From assembly GCA_964479275.1 (NCBI GenBank), contig CAYZLR010000005.1, forward strand, positions 3,743 through 67,742: a DNA stretch of 64,000 nucleotides, read 5' to 3'. Shown in pieces: positions 33,864-42,279 of the stretch. This stretch comes from CALLPQ01 sp964479275. GTDB lineage: Bacteria > Pseudomonadota > Alphaproteobacteria > Caulobacterales > Parvularculaceae. Every line of letters starts with the position of its first letter. The first letter of the stretch is position 1. A program made the translations under genes and the position numbers. The notes beneath the pieces were generated by a model. The model searched no databases, had not been told where the DNA came from, and saw only the letters and a program-made list of their open reading frames with translations.

Positions 33864-35948
33864 TTATATCGTACCCACATTCTGTAGCCTAGTATGGGGG
33901 TGAATTTCATTTTGTGAAAGCACAGATGTTTGTCTTCTGACTCTTTCCATGATGGAGCGCACATAGGGGCGCGCCGTAGCACTCGTTACGATAGCGGCCG
34001 AAACGCCGCTGGCAGCAGCTTTTTCTAACATTTGCAAGGATTGAGCCACAAAATCCTGAATTTTTGAGGGGGCCATTGCTAGATGACGATTGCCTTCGTC
34101 ACCAATAATTGCGCTGTGAAATGCTTCCTCCCAATCGGGTGAGAGGGTTAATATCGCCGTTTGCCCATTATTTCCTGCCAATTTCGTACAAATTTGACGC
34201 CCAAGACGGGATCTAACATGTTCCGTAATGAAACTGACTTGTCCCGATTGCGGTGCAGCCTCCGCAATGGCTTCAAGGATGGTTGGCAAATCTCTAATTG
34301 AAACCTGTTCCGTGAGTAAGCTTTGCAGTACTCGCTGTATTGTTGTAACGCTCGTCACAGAAGGTACTAAATCGCTAATCAAGGATTGATGTTTCTCGGG
34401 CAAATCGTCCAGTAGTTTCTTCGTTTCAGCATATGATAAAAGCGTAGGTGCTTCAGCTTTGATAATTTCCGTCAGATGAGTGGTCAAAACTGTGGCGGCA
34501 TCAACTACGGTTAATCCGCTTAAAGAAGCAGTATCGCGCTGATCATCTTGCACCCATAATGCATCTAGCCCAAAGGCCGGTTCTTTCGTCTGCTCACCAA
34601 TTAAATCGATTGCTTGCCCCGTGGGGTCCATGACCAAAAACTGGTTTGGACGTAACGTGCCTTTTGCAATTTCCTGTTCTTTTAAACGAATGACATAATC
34701 ATCGGAGCCTAATTGCAAGTTGTCGAGAATACGAATTGAAGGGGTAACAAAACCTAAGTCTTGAGCTATCGCTCTTCGTAGTGCTTTAATTTGATCGGTT
34801 AATCTTGGTCCTTCTGTTGCATTAACGAGAGGAAGAAGTCCATAACCAACTTCAATGCGAAGATCATCCATAGCCAGCATATGGGCCGGTGTCTCTTCAC
34901 TCTCAGCGGATGGTTTTTCTAATTCTTCTTGTTCACTAGCTTGGTCTTTTTTCCGAGTTGAAAGCAAATATGATAAACTCCCGATTATCATTGAAAGTAG
35001 TGTGAATACAAGAAAAGGCATTCCTGGAAGCAGAGCAAATATAAAGAGAACACAAGCAACAAGTGCTAGAGCGCGTGGGTATTCACTAAATTGAGTTCCT
35101 AATGCCTGGTTTGCTGATCCTTCTATGCCTGATTTCGAAACCAAAAGGCCCGCAGCAACTGAAATGATAAGTGCTGGAATTTGACTAACCAACCCATCGC
35201 CAATTGTCAGCAGAGAGTATGATTGCCCTGCAGCCCCAATTGACATGCCCATTTGTGCAACACCAATGATCATGCCACCAATCAGGTTTATCAACGTAAT
35301 CAGTACGCCTGCAATTGCATCACCGCGAACAAATTTTGAAGCACCATCCATCGCACCGAAGAAATTCGTCTCATCCTCCAATGTTTTTCTGCGTTCTCTT
35401 GCTTGTTCTTCATTAATTAATCCGGCCGATAAATCTGCATCTATCGCCATTTGTTTACCCGGCATCGCATCAAGAGAAAACCGCGCGGCAACTTCAGCAA
35501 TGCGTCCAGATCCTTTTGTGATCACAACAAAATTTACAATCACAAGGATTGTAAATACAATCATTCCAATAATTGTATTGCCTTGCATGACAAAATTACC
35601 AAATGATTCAATAATACGTCCAGCAGCACCGGTTCCCTCATTTCCTCGTGACAGAATAAGCCGGGTCGAGGCGACGTTTAATCCAAGGCGCAGCATCGTT
35701 GCGATCAATAAAACAGCAGGGAAGGTTGAAAATTCCAATGCTTTGCGCGTAAACAGCGCTGTCATTAAAATTGTTACTGAAAAAGTGATTGAAATAGCCA
35801 AGAGAATATCAAGCATCCAACTGGGCGCAGGCAAAACCAGTAATGCTAGAATTCCAATGATAGCTGCAGCAAATAATATATCGCTAAAACCTAATGGCTT
35901 TTGTGTCGTACTCGATAGACGTGAAAAAATAGCAGGAACTTCAAACAC
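33864..35948 (-). CDS. flhA: Flagellar type III export gate protein FlhA
   Basis: FlhA is the largest subunit of the flagellar export gate in the inner membrane. At 694 residues it is complete. Eight membrane helices lie in the first 330 residues, with the cytoplasmic FHIPEP-family signature between them (DAMPGKQMAIDADLSAGLINEEQARERR, about 155-182). A linker (about 335-360) and the C-terminal cytoplasmic domain that docks chaperone-substrate complexes follow (about 360-694). Its start overlaps the stop of the unknown gene upstream by 8 bp. It is part of the fliF-to-flhF transcription unit. FlhB, FliP, FliQ and FliR are not in this window. Confidence 0.97.
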   Translation of the reverse strand: MFEVPAIFSRLSSTTQKPLGFSDILFAAAIIGILALLVLPAPSWMLDILLAISITFSVTILMTALFTRKALEFSTFPAVLLIATMLRLGLNVASTRLILSRGNEGTGAAGRIIESFGNFVMQGNTIIGMIVFTILVIVNFVVITKGSGRIAEVAARFSLDAMPGKQMAIDADLSAGLINEEQARERRKTLEDETNFFGAMDGASKFVRGDAIAGVLITLINLIGGMIIGVAQMGMSIGAAGQSYSLLTIGDGLVSQIPALIISVAAGLLVSKSGIEGSANQALGTQFSEYPRALALVACVLFIFALLPGMPFLVFTLLSMIIGSLSYLLSTRKKDQASEQEELEKPSAESEETPAHMLAMDDLRIEVGYGLLPLVNATEGPRLTDQIKALRRAIAQDLGFVTPSIRILDNLQLGSDDYVIRLKEQEIAKGTLRPNQFLVMDPTGQAIDLIGEQTKEPAFGLDALWVQDDQRDTASLSGLTVVDAATVLTTHLTEIIKAEAPTLLSYAETKKLLDDLPEKHQSLISDLVPSVTSVTTIQRVLQSLLTEQVSIRDLPTILEAIAEAAPQSGQVSFITEHVRSRLGRQICTKLAGNNGQTAILTLSPDWEEAFHSAIIGDEGNRHLAMAPSKIQDFVAQSLQMLEKAAASGVSAAIVTSATARPYVRSIMERVRRQTSVLSQNEIHPHTRLQNVGTI

Positions 35949-36378
35949 GATCAGATTGATCCATTTTTTTCTGTGTTGTAAATTTGTGTATTTTCCGCCC
36001 CTGGTTTTGGCGTTTGATGGCTTCGTCTACTGCTTCATTAAGCATACGGGCAATATCAGCTGGTGAATTGTTACATTCTTCTACATTGACTAAATGCATA
36101 TCCACGACTTTATCACCTTCATCAAAATAATGGCCTTTGCGATAACTGATTTTAATCATATTTCCAAAACCGTGTAAGCTCTCTTTTTTGACTTTTAAGA
36201 TATTAACAAAAGCAACTCGTTTTCGTTTTTCATCATGCCAAAACCATAAATCGTCTTCATCGAAATAAAGTGGATCGTGGCGATGTTTATGTGCTGCAAT
36301 TTTCTTTTTTGCGAACAATTTTAACTCATCCAAACCAATATCTGGCAGTTTACTTTCTTTGTAGATTTTATAATTCAT
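35941..36378 (-). CDS. Unknown protein encoded within the flagellar operon
   Basis: I do not recognise this 145-residue protein. It is soluble and highly charged. It has a basic N-terminus (KLFAKKKIAAHKHRHD, about 23-38), an aromatic acidic patch (LYFDEDDLWFWHDE, about 42-55), a central beta-looking region, and a C-terminal amphipathic helix (DIARMLNEAVDEAIKRQ, about 108-124) with a basic tail. It sits between flbD (51 bp) and flhA (8-bp overlap), so it is cotranscribed and probably translationally coupled to flhA. An export chaperone, FlhA-binding factor or FlbD partner would fit (inference). As I recall, Caulobacter has no gene here. Confidence 0.72.
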   Translation of the reverse strand: MNYKIYKESKLPDIGLDELKLFAKKKIAAHKHRHDPLYFDEDDLWFWHDEKRKRVAFVNILKVKKESLHGFGNMIKISYRKGHYFDEGDKVVDMHLVNVEECNNSPADIARMLNEAVDEAIKRQNQGRKIHKFTTQKKMDQSDRV

Positions 36379-36429
36379 CGGAAAATCTCGGTCGTCTATT
36401 TTGTGTTAGAGTTTTGAAAAATAATATAT

Positions 36430-37791
36430 TTAGCCAGTCATGCGTGTGTCGCCAGGGGCGGGAACATTAACACCATCACTGGTATATTGTTTGAGCTTAT
36501 TGCGCAAAGTGCGGATGGAAATTCCTAAAATATTTGCAGCATGCGTACGATTTCCAAAGCAATGATCAAGGGTATTGATAATCAAATCACGTTCTACATC
36601 AGCGACAGTTCGACCAACAAGACGGGGGTCATTTTGATCACCGGTGTTCGCGGTTGTGCCCGTCATGTTTGTAATTGCAGGCTGGATTGCTGAACCATCG
36701 GGTAAACGAATGGCATCTACGTTAATTTCATCACCACTCGCAAGGAGCACAGCGCGATGCATTGCATTTTCCAACTCACGTACATTGCCAGTCCAGGCAG
36801 CGCCAACAATTTCCTGTTGGGCTTTTTCAGATAAAAGGCGAGGGGGACAACCATTAACTTCTGTGTATTTCTCGACAAAATGGCGTGCTAATAACAAAAT
36901 ATCTAATGGGCGTTTGCGCAACGGGGGGACGGCAATGTTGACAACATTCAGGCGAAACAACAAGTCTTCACGAAAAGTGCCTGCCTTGACTTCCTGTTCA
37001 AGGTTTCTATTGGAAGTGGCGAGAATGCGAATATCAACAGGAATAGGCTTTGAGCCGCCAACGCGGTCTACGATGCGTTCTTGTAAAACGCGCAATAATT
37101 TTGCCTGAAGACGAACATCAATTTCAGATATTTCATCCAGCAATAACGTCCCGCCATTAGCCTCTTCAAATTTCCCGATACGCCGTGCTACGGCCCCTGT
37201 AAAAGCACCTTTTTCATGGCCAAATAATTCAGACTCGAGAAGATTTTCAGGAATAGCGGCGCAATTTATCGAGATAAAGGGTTTTTCAGCACGTTTGGAT
37301 TTTTGGTGAATATATTTTGCAAAAACTTCTTTACCAACACCAGACTCTCCAGTGATTAGAACGGAGGCTTCAGACGGGGCGATTTGATCAGCAAGGGCAA
37401 CAACTTTCTTCATCACCGGATCAGCTGCCAGTAAATTACTATTTTCTTCAACCACAGCGGCCAAAATCGCAGCAATAAGATCTGCATCAGGGGGCAGGGG
37501 AACGAATTCACGGGCGCCGGCTTTGATCGCAGCAACTGCCGCATCTGCATCAGCAGCAATACCACACGCCACCACTGGCATGGCAATACGTTCTTCATTA
37601 AGTGAAGTGATAAACTTCTTTATGTTAAAAGAAAAATCAATCATTACGAGATCAACGCCAGCACCTTTTCTAATGGAAGAAAGGGCATGCTCGCAATTTT
37701 CAGAGACTGTCACTTTTGCCCCTTGCTGATGCGCGATTTGGGCCGCTCTCGACAATGCACTAGATGCTTTACCTATAATCAAAAGACGCAT
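36430..37791 (-). CDS. flbD: Sigma54-dependent flagellar regulator FlbD
   Basis: FlbD activates late flagellar promoters through sigma54 and in Caulobacter represses the early fliF promoter. The 453-residue protein has an N-terminal receiver-like domain (about 1-115). This lacks the acidic pair that normally starts a receiver (LLIIGKAS instead of an IVDDD-type motif), while an aspartate in MIDFSF remains. Next is the AAA+ domain with GESGVGKE (Walker A, about 148-155), the sigma54-contacting GAFTGA loop (about 197-202) and GGTLLLDEI (Walker B). The C-terminus is a Fis-type helix-turn-helix (HAANILGISIRTLRNKLKQY). It is cotranscribed with fliN 15 bp upstream. Candidate target sites are listed at 41713-41728 and 45563-45576. 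Confidence 0.93.
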   Translation of the reverse strand: MRLLIIGKASSALSRAAQIAHQQGAKVTVSENCEHALSSIRKGAGVDLVMIDFSFNIKKFITSLNEERIAMPVVACGIAADADAAVAAIKAGAREFVPLPPDADLIAAILAAVVEENSNLLAADPVMKKVVALADQIAPSEASVLITGESGVGKEVFAKYIHQKSKRAEKPFISINCAAIPENLLESELFGHEKGAFTGAVARRIGKFEEANGGTLLLDEISEIDVRLQAKLLRVLQERIVDRVGGSKPIPVDIRILATSNRNLEQEVKAGTFREDLLFRLNVVNIAVPPLRKRPLDILLLARHFVEKYTEVNGCPPRLLSEKAQQEIVGAAWTGNVRELENAMHRAVLLASGDEINVDAIRLPDGSAIQPAITNMTGTTANTGDQNDPRLVGRTVADVERDLIINTLDHCFGNRTHAANILGISIRTLRNKLKQYTSDGVNVPAPGDTRMTG

Positions 37792-37806
37792 TCGAATATT
37801 ACTCCG

Positions 37807-38253
37807 TTATTGATCATTATTGTTTGTATGATCAGGAAATTGTGAATTTGGATTATGAATGATTTCAGTCATGGAAACTCCAAGGTTTCCATCAACAAAT
37901 ATAAGCTCACCGCGCGCGACGAGTGTATCATTGACATAAAGATCAACCGGTTCGCCAACTTTGCGATCAATATCGATGACCGTCCCCTTTTTCATATTAA
38001 TGAGGGACGCAACATCAATTTTCTTTTTTCCCAGAACAGCACATATTTTTACAGGAATTTCGTGAATTACATTCAAGGGAATAATATTTGTATCGTCTGA
38101 ATTATTAGCCGTTGTCTGAGGATCAGACAATTGTTCTACCATAATTTCTGGCTGAAGATTTGTTTGAGGAAGAGCTGTTAATCCCATCTCATTATGAGAA
38201 TCAACAGTACTGACTGCAGGTACATTGTGGGAAAAGGTTTTAGATTCGCTCAT
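37807..38253 (-). CDS. fliN: Flagellar motor switch protein FliN
   Basis: FliN forms most of the C-ring and binds the export apparatus and switch signals. The 148-residue protein has a variable, Asn/Thr-rich N-terminus (about 1-55) and the conserved SpoA domain (about 62-138). That domain contains HEIPVKICAVLGKKKIDVASL, a GTVIDIDRKVGEPVDLYVND core and ARGELIFVDGNLGVSMTEI. It lies 1 bp from fliH and 15 bp before flbD. FliM, the other SpoA partner, is not in the window. Confidence 0.93.
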   Translation of the reverse strand: MSESKTFSHNVPAVSTVDSHNEMGLTALPQTNLQPEIMVEQLSDPQTTANNSDDTNIIPLNVIHEIPVKICAVLGKKKIDVASLINMKKGTVIDIDRKVGEPVDLYVNDTLVARGELIFVDGNLGVSMTEIIHNPNSQFPDHTNNNDQ

Positions 38254-38254
38254 T

Positions 38255-38953
38255 TTATTTGTTATCCTCTATTCCACTATTTAGTTGTTCAACCATCTTA
38301 TCTAGGTGTGAGGCGGCATTTTGAAAACGTTGATGAAGAGCGCCATCCTGCCATTCTATGAAACAATCACCTGGATTTAAATTTTCATCCGCGATAAATT
38401 TTAAAGGGACTTTAAATTGGAATTTCTCTTTATCAGAAAATGTTTTTTCACAAAATTTGATATCATCAGGATGAACAATGATATTAAGCCATCGAAATAC
38501 ATTAGCCTGAATTTTTCCTATTTCATTGAGCGGTGCAAGCAAGGTTTCTATATTTTCAGGTAAAAGCTTTGCATTCATGTGTGATGAATAATTCTTTAAA
38601 TATTCAACACACAGATTTAAATGAGTTTCTATGTTACGTTTGTTTTCAACTTCAATAGGCTTAAATGAATTTTGTAGCGCATTGTGAATACGCTCTAAAA
38701 CCGCCTGTTCTTTTTCTTTATTTAATTTTTCAATTTCATTGAAAGCCTCTTCTTTACCCCTATTGTATCCACGCTCATGAGCAATATCGATATCATCCTT
38801 TGTCAAGGCGGGAGGGCACACAGCTGCGTTTTGCTCGATTGCTTGATGGTTAAAACCAGTAACATCAAGTTGCGTACTTGATGATCCCTTACTTTTAGCT
38901 GATAAAGAGAAATCAACGAGATCTTCTAAAGACAGTTTTTCTGTGATTGGCAT
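38255..38953 (-). CDS. fliH: FliH/FlbE-like flagellar assembly protein
   Basis: The position between fliG and fliN and the protein's character identify it as the FliH homologue (called FlbE in Caulobacter). FliH regulates the FliI ATPase and tethers it to FliN. The 232-residue protein has a short N-terminal region, an Arg/Gly-Lys patch (ERGYNRGKEEAF, about 60-71), a long charged coiled coil (about 65-110), and a C-terminal alpha/beta domain with WLNIIVHPDD (about 155-164) and a DCFIEWQDGALHQR strand typical of the FliH/HrpE end. Primary sequence similarity in this family is low. The start overlaps the fliG stop by one base (TAATG). Confidence 0.8.
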   Translation of the reverse strand: MPITEKLSLEDLVDFSLSAKSKGSSSTQLDVTGFNHQAIEQNAAVCPPALTKDDIDIAHERGYNRGKEEAFNEIEKLNKEKEQAVLERIHNALQNSFKPIEVENKRNIETHLNLCVEYLKNYSSHMNAKLLPENIETLLAPLNEIGKIQANVFRWLNIIVHPDDIKFCEKTFSDKEKFQFKVPLKFIADENLNPGDCFIEWQDGALHQRFQNAASHLDKMVEQLNSGIEDNK

Positions 38954-39990
38954 TAGTATATGACCTCATCATCGTCTTGGCTGGAGAGGTAAATTTCATT
39001 ATTGTCACTTAACTTCTTGGCAATTTCTACAATTTTTTGTTGCGCGCTATCAATCTCTCTAGCTCTTAAAGGGCGCATAATATCCATGTCATCTTTTAAA
39101 ATTTTTGCGGCGCGTTCTGACATATTATTAAAGAAGTGGTTTCTTAAATTCTCGCTGGCACCTTTCAAAGCTATGCCCAATATCGATTTATCCAAATACC
39201 GCAATAAAATTTGCACGTCATGATCATTGATTTGTAGGATATTTTCAAAGACGAACATCAAAGACTTTATATGTTCTGCAGCTCCTGGATTTTTCAATTC
39301 AAGGCTTTCCATAAATTGCTGTTCTTTTTCACGATCAAAATTATTAAAAATTTCTGCCATCATCTCGTGCGTATCATGCACAGGGGATTGAGTAATGGCA
39401 TTGAGAAATTCTGTACGTAGTGTATTTTCAATTTCTTCTAGTACGTCTTTTTGTACTGGCCCCAATGATAACATTCGATTGATAGTTTCTTCGGCCATTT
39501 CTGCGCTCATGACACTAATCACTTGCGCCGCATGCTCGGGGCGAATTCTTGATAATATCACAGCAACTGTTTGTGGATGTTCTTTGGCCAGATAATGCGA
39601 TAGCGTTACAGGATTTACATTACCAAGTTTATCCCACATTGTACGACCGGCAGGACCCTTGATTTCATCGAGAATATTTTCAACCTTATCGCTGGGTAGA
39701 ACATTCGCAAGAAGTTTGCGGGCACTCTCGACAGACCCGATAACCGGTCCGGTCTGTGAAAAGCTTTCAACAAAATCACCCAACAGGTCTTCTACCATAT
39801 CAGATGTGACAGAACCCAAGCGTGAAATGGCAAGAGTTACCTCTCGCAATTCCTCATCATCAAACAATTCCCAAAGTGGTTTTGCATTTTCTTCACCAAG
39901 GGCAAGCATGATGACAGCCGCGCGCTCGGGCCCGCGCAATGCGCTTGGAGAGCTAAGAGAGTTAGGAGGTGTAAGGGCGTTTAAGGTCAT
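38953..39990 (-). CDS. fliG: Flagellar motor switch protein FliG
   Basis: FliG is the rotor protein that contacts the stator and, through its N-terminus, the MS ring. The 345-residue protein has the N-domain (about 15-110; RAAVIMLALGEENA), the middle ARM domain with the EHPQTVAVILSRI motif (about 135-147; usually EHPQ..A), and the C-terminal torque domain. The latter has the LLRYLDKSILGIALKGA and FFNNMSERAAKILKDDMD blocks (about 265-318). The ribosome site AGGGAGG is strong. The start overlaps the fliF stop by 4 bp. Confidence 0.96.
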   Translation of the reverse strand: MTLNALTPPNSLSSPSALRGPERAAVIMLALGEENAKPLWELFDDEELREVTLAISRLGSVTSDMVEDLLGDFVESFSQTGPVIGSVESARKLLANVLPSDKVENILDEIKGPAGRTMWDKLGNVNPVTLSHYLAKEHPQTVAVILSRIRPEHAAQVISVMSAEMAEETINRMLSLGPVQKDVLEEIENTLRTEFLNAITQSPVHDTHEMMAEIFNNFDREKEQQFMESLELKNPGAAEHIKSLMFVFENILQINDHDVQILLRYLDKSILGIALKGASENLRNHFFNNMSERAAKILKDDMDIMRPLRAREIDSAQQKIVEIAKKLSDNNEIYLSSQDDDEVIY

Positions 39991-41669
39991 AGAGCCTCCC
40001 TAATCCAACGTTTTAAGATTAAGGCCGATTCATCCGTATGACCCTTAACAATTTGTTGTATCTGATTAACAGACGACGCTTTTACCTGTCCCTCTATTTG
40101 GGCGATATTGATATCTTGCTCCAAGCGGCCCTGAGAATGGTCTTGCGGTATATGTCCGGCTACGTTTTGAGATGGAGATGATTGTTCATCGGCGGCTAAC
40201 GCGGGTTTATTTTGCAAGGATGCTATGGCACCAGAATCGCGCCCAGGCCTCTCATTTGTGGAAACGGGTGATAAAAAGAGAGGGCGTAATACAAAGAAGA
40301 CCAATGCAGCCGCAATTAATAATAATGCTGCGATTTCAGCAAAACGTAATAAATTAACTTGAGATAATAAAGAAGAGGGCGTTTGGGTTGCTGGTAATAG
40401 ATTTGTTGGAGCCGTTGATGGGCTAAAGGCGATATTTGCGATTTGAACTTGATCACCACGACTATCGTCAAAACCAATAGCGGATTTCACCAACGCTTCG
40501 ATATTTTGGAGTTCTTCCGGGCTACGCGTAATGACATCACCATTACTATCAACCGCGTTAATCGCAACTGCAACCGATAATCGATTAACAATTAAACCTT
40601 CATCACGTACAGCATTTCGCACTGTTTTTGTTAACTCGTAATTGGTAATTTCTTCGGTACGCCGGTTACTTGAGGTCGCAGCAAAGCCATCATTTTGGCT
40701 GTTTTCATCTCCGGGGAGACCATTGGCAACACTCACACCGCGCGAGCGAGACGGATTTTGATCATTTGCATCTTCTTCAATAATTGTTGAAGATAAAACG
40801 ACCTGACTATCTGGGTCGACAATTTCTGATGTTTCGGTAAAACGAGAAAAGTCAAAATCAGCTGTGAGTTGTGTTCGTACATTTTCCGGGCCTACTATTG
40901 ATCCGACTAAATCACTAACCATATGTTGCAAACGGGTCTGCGCTGCATTCATACGATCTCCCATAGCATCATCACTCATATTGTCCGTATTACCGTTGCG
41001 GGCTGAGGCGAGTAGATTACCATTCGCATCCAGAACGGTCACTTGTTCCGGAACGAGTTCAGGAACAGCAGAAGCTGCAAGATTTGTAATAGCGCGCACT
41101 GTACCATGATCCAGATTTAATCCCGCTTCAATCATGATCGACGCTGATGCATTAGCTTGATCGTGGGAAAAGAGAGTTCTCTCTGGTAACACTAAATGAA
41201 CCCGCGCTGAACGTACGCCGGAAATTGATGTTATGGTGCGCACCAACTCTCCCTCCAATGCGCGCAAGCGTTTGATGTTTTGTTGAAAATTTGATGTCCC
41301 AAGCGCTTGCTGTCCATCAAAAATTTCATACCCAACGCCATTAGAGCCAGAAAATCCATTGCCTGTATACGAAACGCGTAGAGGGGAGACGCGATCACGA
41401 GGTACCAGGATAGCAACCCTATTACCAGATTCACGCATTTTATAATCAACCCCATCTAGTTCCAGTTGATTAATGACCGATTGTGCATTTCCATAATCAA
41501 GGTCAGCATAAAGAACGCTATACTGGGGTTGCCCAATGCGTAGCATAATTAAAATCAATCCGATTGCGACACCGGCAGTGACGCCAATAATAGCGGCAAG
41601 CCTTGACAGTCCAAAAGATTTTAAAAACTCTACTAAAGAATTCACCGAGATACCCGCCTTCATACGCAT
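39987..41669 (-). CDS. fliF: Flagellar MS-ring protein FliF
   Basis: FliF builds the MS ring, the base on which the flagellum assembles. The 560-residue protein has an N-terminal helix (about 23-45) and the YscJ-type ring domains with the QPQYSVLYADLDYGNAQSV start (about 47-65). It also has a large central periplasmic region, a second membrane helix (about 443-465) and the FliG-binding C-terminus (LILKRWIREAL). The start is uncertain. A GTG at 41645, preceded by AAGGCGGG, would give an N-terminus MNSLVEFLKSFG that fits the family better than the ATG used here. It heads the fliF-to-flhF operon. Confidence 0.95.
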   Translation of the reverse strand: MRMKAGISVNSLVEFLKSFGLSRLAAIIGVTAGVAIGLILIMLRIGQPQYSVLYADLDYGNAQSVINQLELDGVDYKMRESGNRVAILVPRDRVSPLRVSYTGNGFSGSNGVGYEIFDGQQALGTSNFQQNIKRLRALEGELVRTITSISGVRSARVHLVLPERTLFSHDQANASASIMIEAGLNLDHGTVRAITNLAASAVPELVPEQVTVLDANGNLLASARNGNTDNMSDDAMGDRMNAAQTRLQHMVSDLVGSIVGPENVRTQLTADFDFSRFTETSEIVDPDSQVVLSSTIIEEDANDQNPSRSRGVSVANGLPGDENSQNDGFAATSSNRRTEEITNYELTKTVRNAVRDEGLIVNRLSVAVAINAVDSNGDVITRSPEELQNIEALVKSAIGFDDSRGDQVQIANIAFSPSTAPTNLLPATQTPSSLLSQVNLLRFAEIAALLLIAAALVFFVLRPLFLSPVSTNERPGRDSGAIASLQNKPALAADEQSSPSQNVAGHIPQDHSQGRLEQDINIAQIEGQVKASSVNQIQQIVKGHTDESALILKRWIREAL

Positions 41670-41712
41670 TAGGAAAAGAGTTGTACCCTATAAACCAACT
41701 CATTTGTTCCAA

Positions 41713-41728
41713 CCCGGCAAATATTGCC
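41713..41728 (+). promoter_or_regulatory. Candidate FlbD-binding site in the fliF promoter region
   Basis: CCCGGCAAATATTGCC lies 44-59 bp upstream of the fliF start. The block CCCGGCAAA recurs upstream of the sigma54 promoter of fliK. In Caulobacter FlbD binds ftr elements, one of them in the fliF promoter where it represses. The core sequence as I remember it (CCGGCA-like) fits, but I cannot check it. No sigma54 element with correct spacing accompanies this copy, consistent with a repressor site. Confidence 0.45.
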
Positions 41729-41770
41729 CATTTAGCGTAAAGAAAGCGTTTCTTTTTTTGCAATCAGTTA

Positions 41771-41800
41771 AAAAAAACCCACATCAGAAGATGTGGGTTT
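41771..41800 (-). terminator. Rho-independent terminator of sciP
   Basis: On the minus strand AAACCCACATC (41800-41790) pairs with GATGTGGGTTT (41785-41775) around a TTCT loop, followed by further T. It lies 28 bp after the sciP stop codon, upstream of fliF. It therefore separates sciP from the fliF operon and implies that fliF has its own promoter. Confidence 0.9.
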
Positions 41801-41828
41801 CAAAGTTTGAGTAAACATTAACAATTGA

Positions 41829-42119
41829 TTAGCGGTATTGCTGAACTCGTGTTGCTCGCAACCCCTTCATCCCAAATTGTTCTATTGCTTTTTGCCACGA
41901 TAAAAATTCTTCGACGGTCAGAGTGTAACGTTCGCACGCTTCTTCAAGCGTTAAAAGTCCTCCGCGTACTGCCATGACCACTTCGGCTTTTCGACGAATG
42001 ACCCAACGCCTGGTGGTATGTGGCGGAAGGTCTGCTAATGTAAGCGGCGTTCCGTCGGGCCCAATTACATATGCTTCTTTTTGTTGGGGTAGTGATGTTG
42101 TTTGTACTGCTACCGTCAT
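41829..42119 (-). CDS. sciP: SciP-type cell-cycle transcription regulator (DUF1153)
   Basis: SciP is a small helix-turn-helix protein that in Caulobacter binds CtrA or its promoters and blocks CtrA-activated transcription. The 96-residue protein is the DUF1153 family end to end: GPDGTPLTLADLPPHTTRRW (about 21-40), then RKAEVVMAVRGGLLTLEEACERYTLT and EEFLSWQ in the DNA-binding half. I use the ATG at 42119. The frame can be extended three codons to a TTG, but AGGGGA is then too close. It stands alone between flgE and fliF with its own terminator. Its location among flagellar genes fits its known role in timing them. Confidence 0.93.
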   Translation of the reverse strand: MTVAVQTTSLPQQKEAYVIGPDGTPLTLADLPPHTTRRWVIRRKAEVVMAVRGGLLTLEEACERYTLTVEEFLSWQKAIEQFGMKGLRATRVQQYR

Positions 42120-42279
42120 GATTGTCAAATCCCCTGACTTACTCTACTATGAAAACACCATACATCAGTGGCCTTTAAAAAACGGCTAAACAGTATGGTA
42201 AAATCTCCTATAAGTTATTGATTAAATTTGTTTTTTGTTGTGCTGTGAGTTGAAAATTTGTACCTGAATGAAACAAATC

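Noticed and set aside
35245..36066. 273-codon plus-strand open frame opposite flhA
   Set aside because: This is a long shadow frame with an Ile/Ser/Pro-rich composition, antisense to well-conserved flhA; it has no ribosome site or family.
41719..41733. Sigma54-like TGGGCAATATTTGC on the minus strand upstream of fliF
   Set aside because: The GG and GC elements are 8-9 bp apart, not the required 10, so it is not a valid -24/-12 promoter.
42225..42245. Possible CtrA box (TTAA-N7-CTTA) upstream of sciP
   Set aside because: Only one half matches the TTAA-N7-TTAA consensus. Such matches are common by chance in AT-rich DNA.
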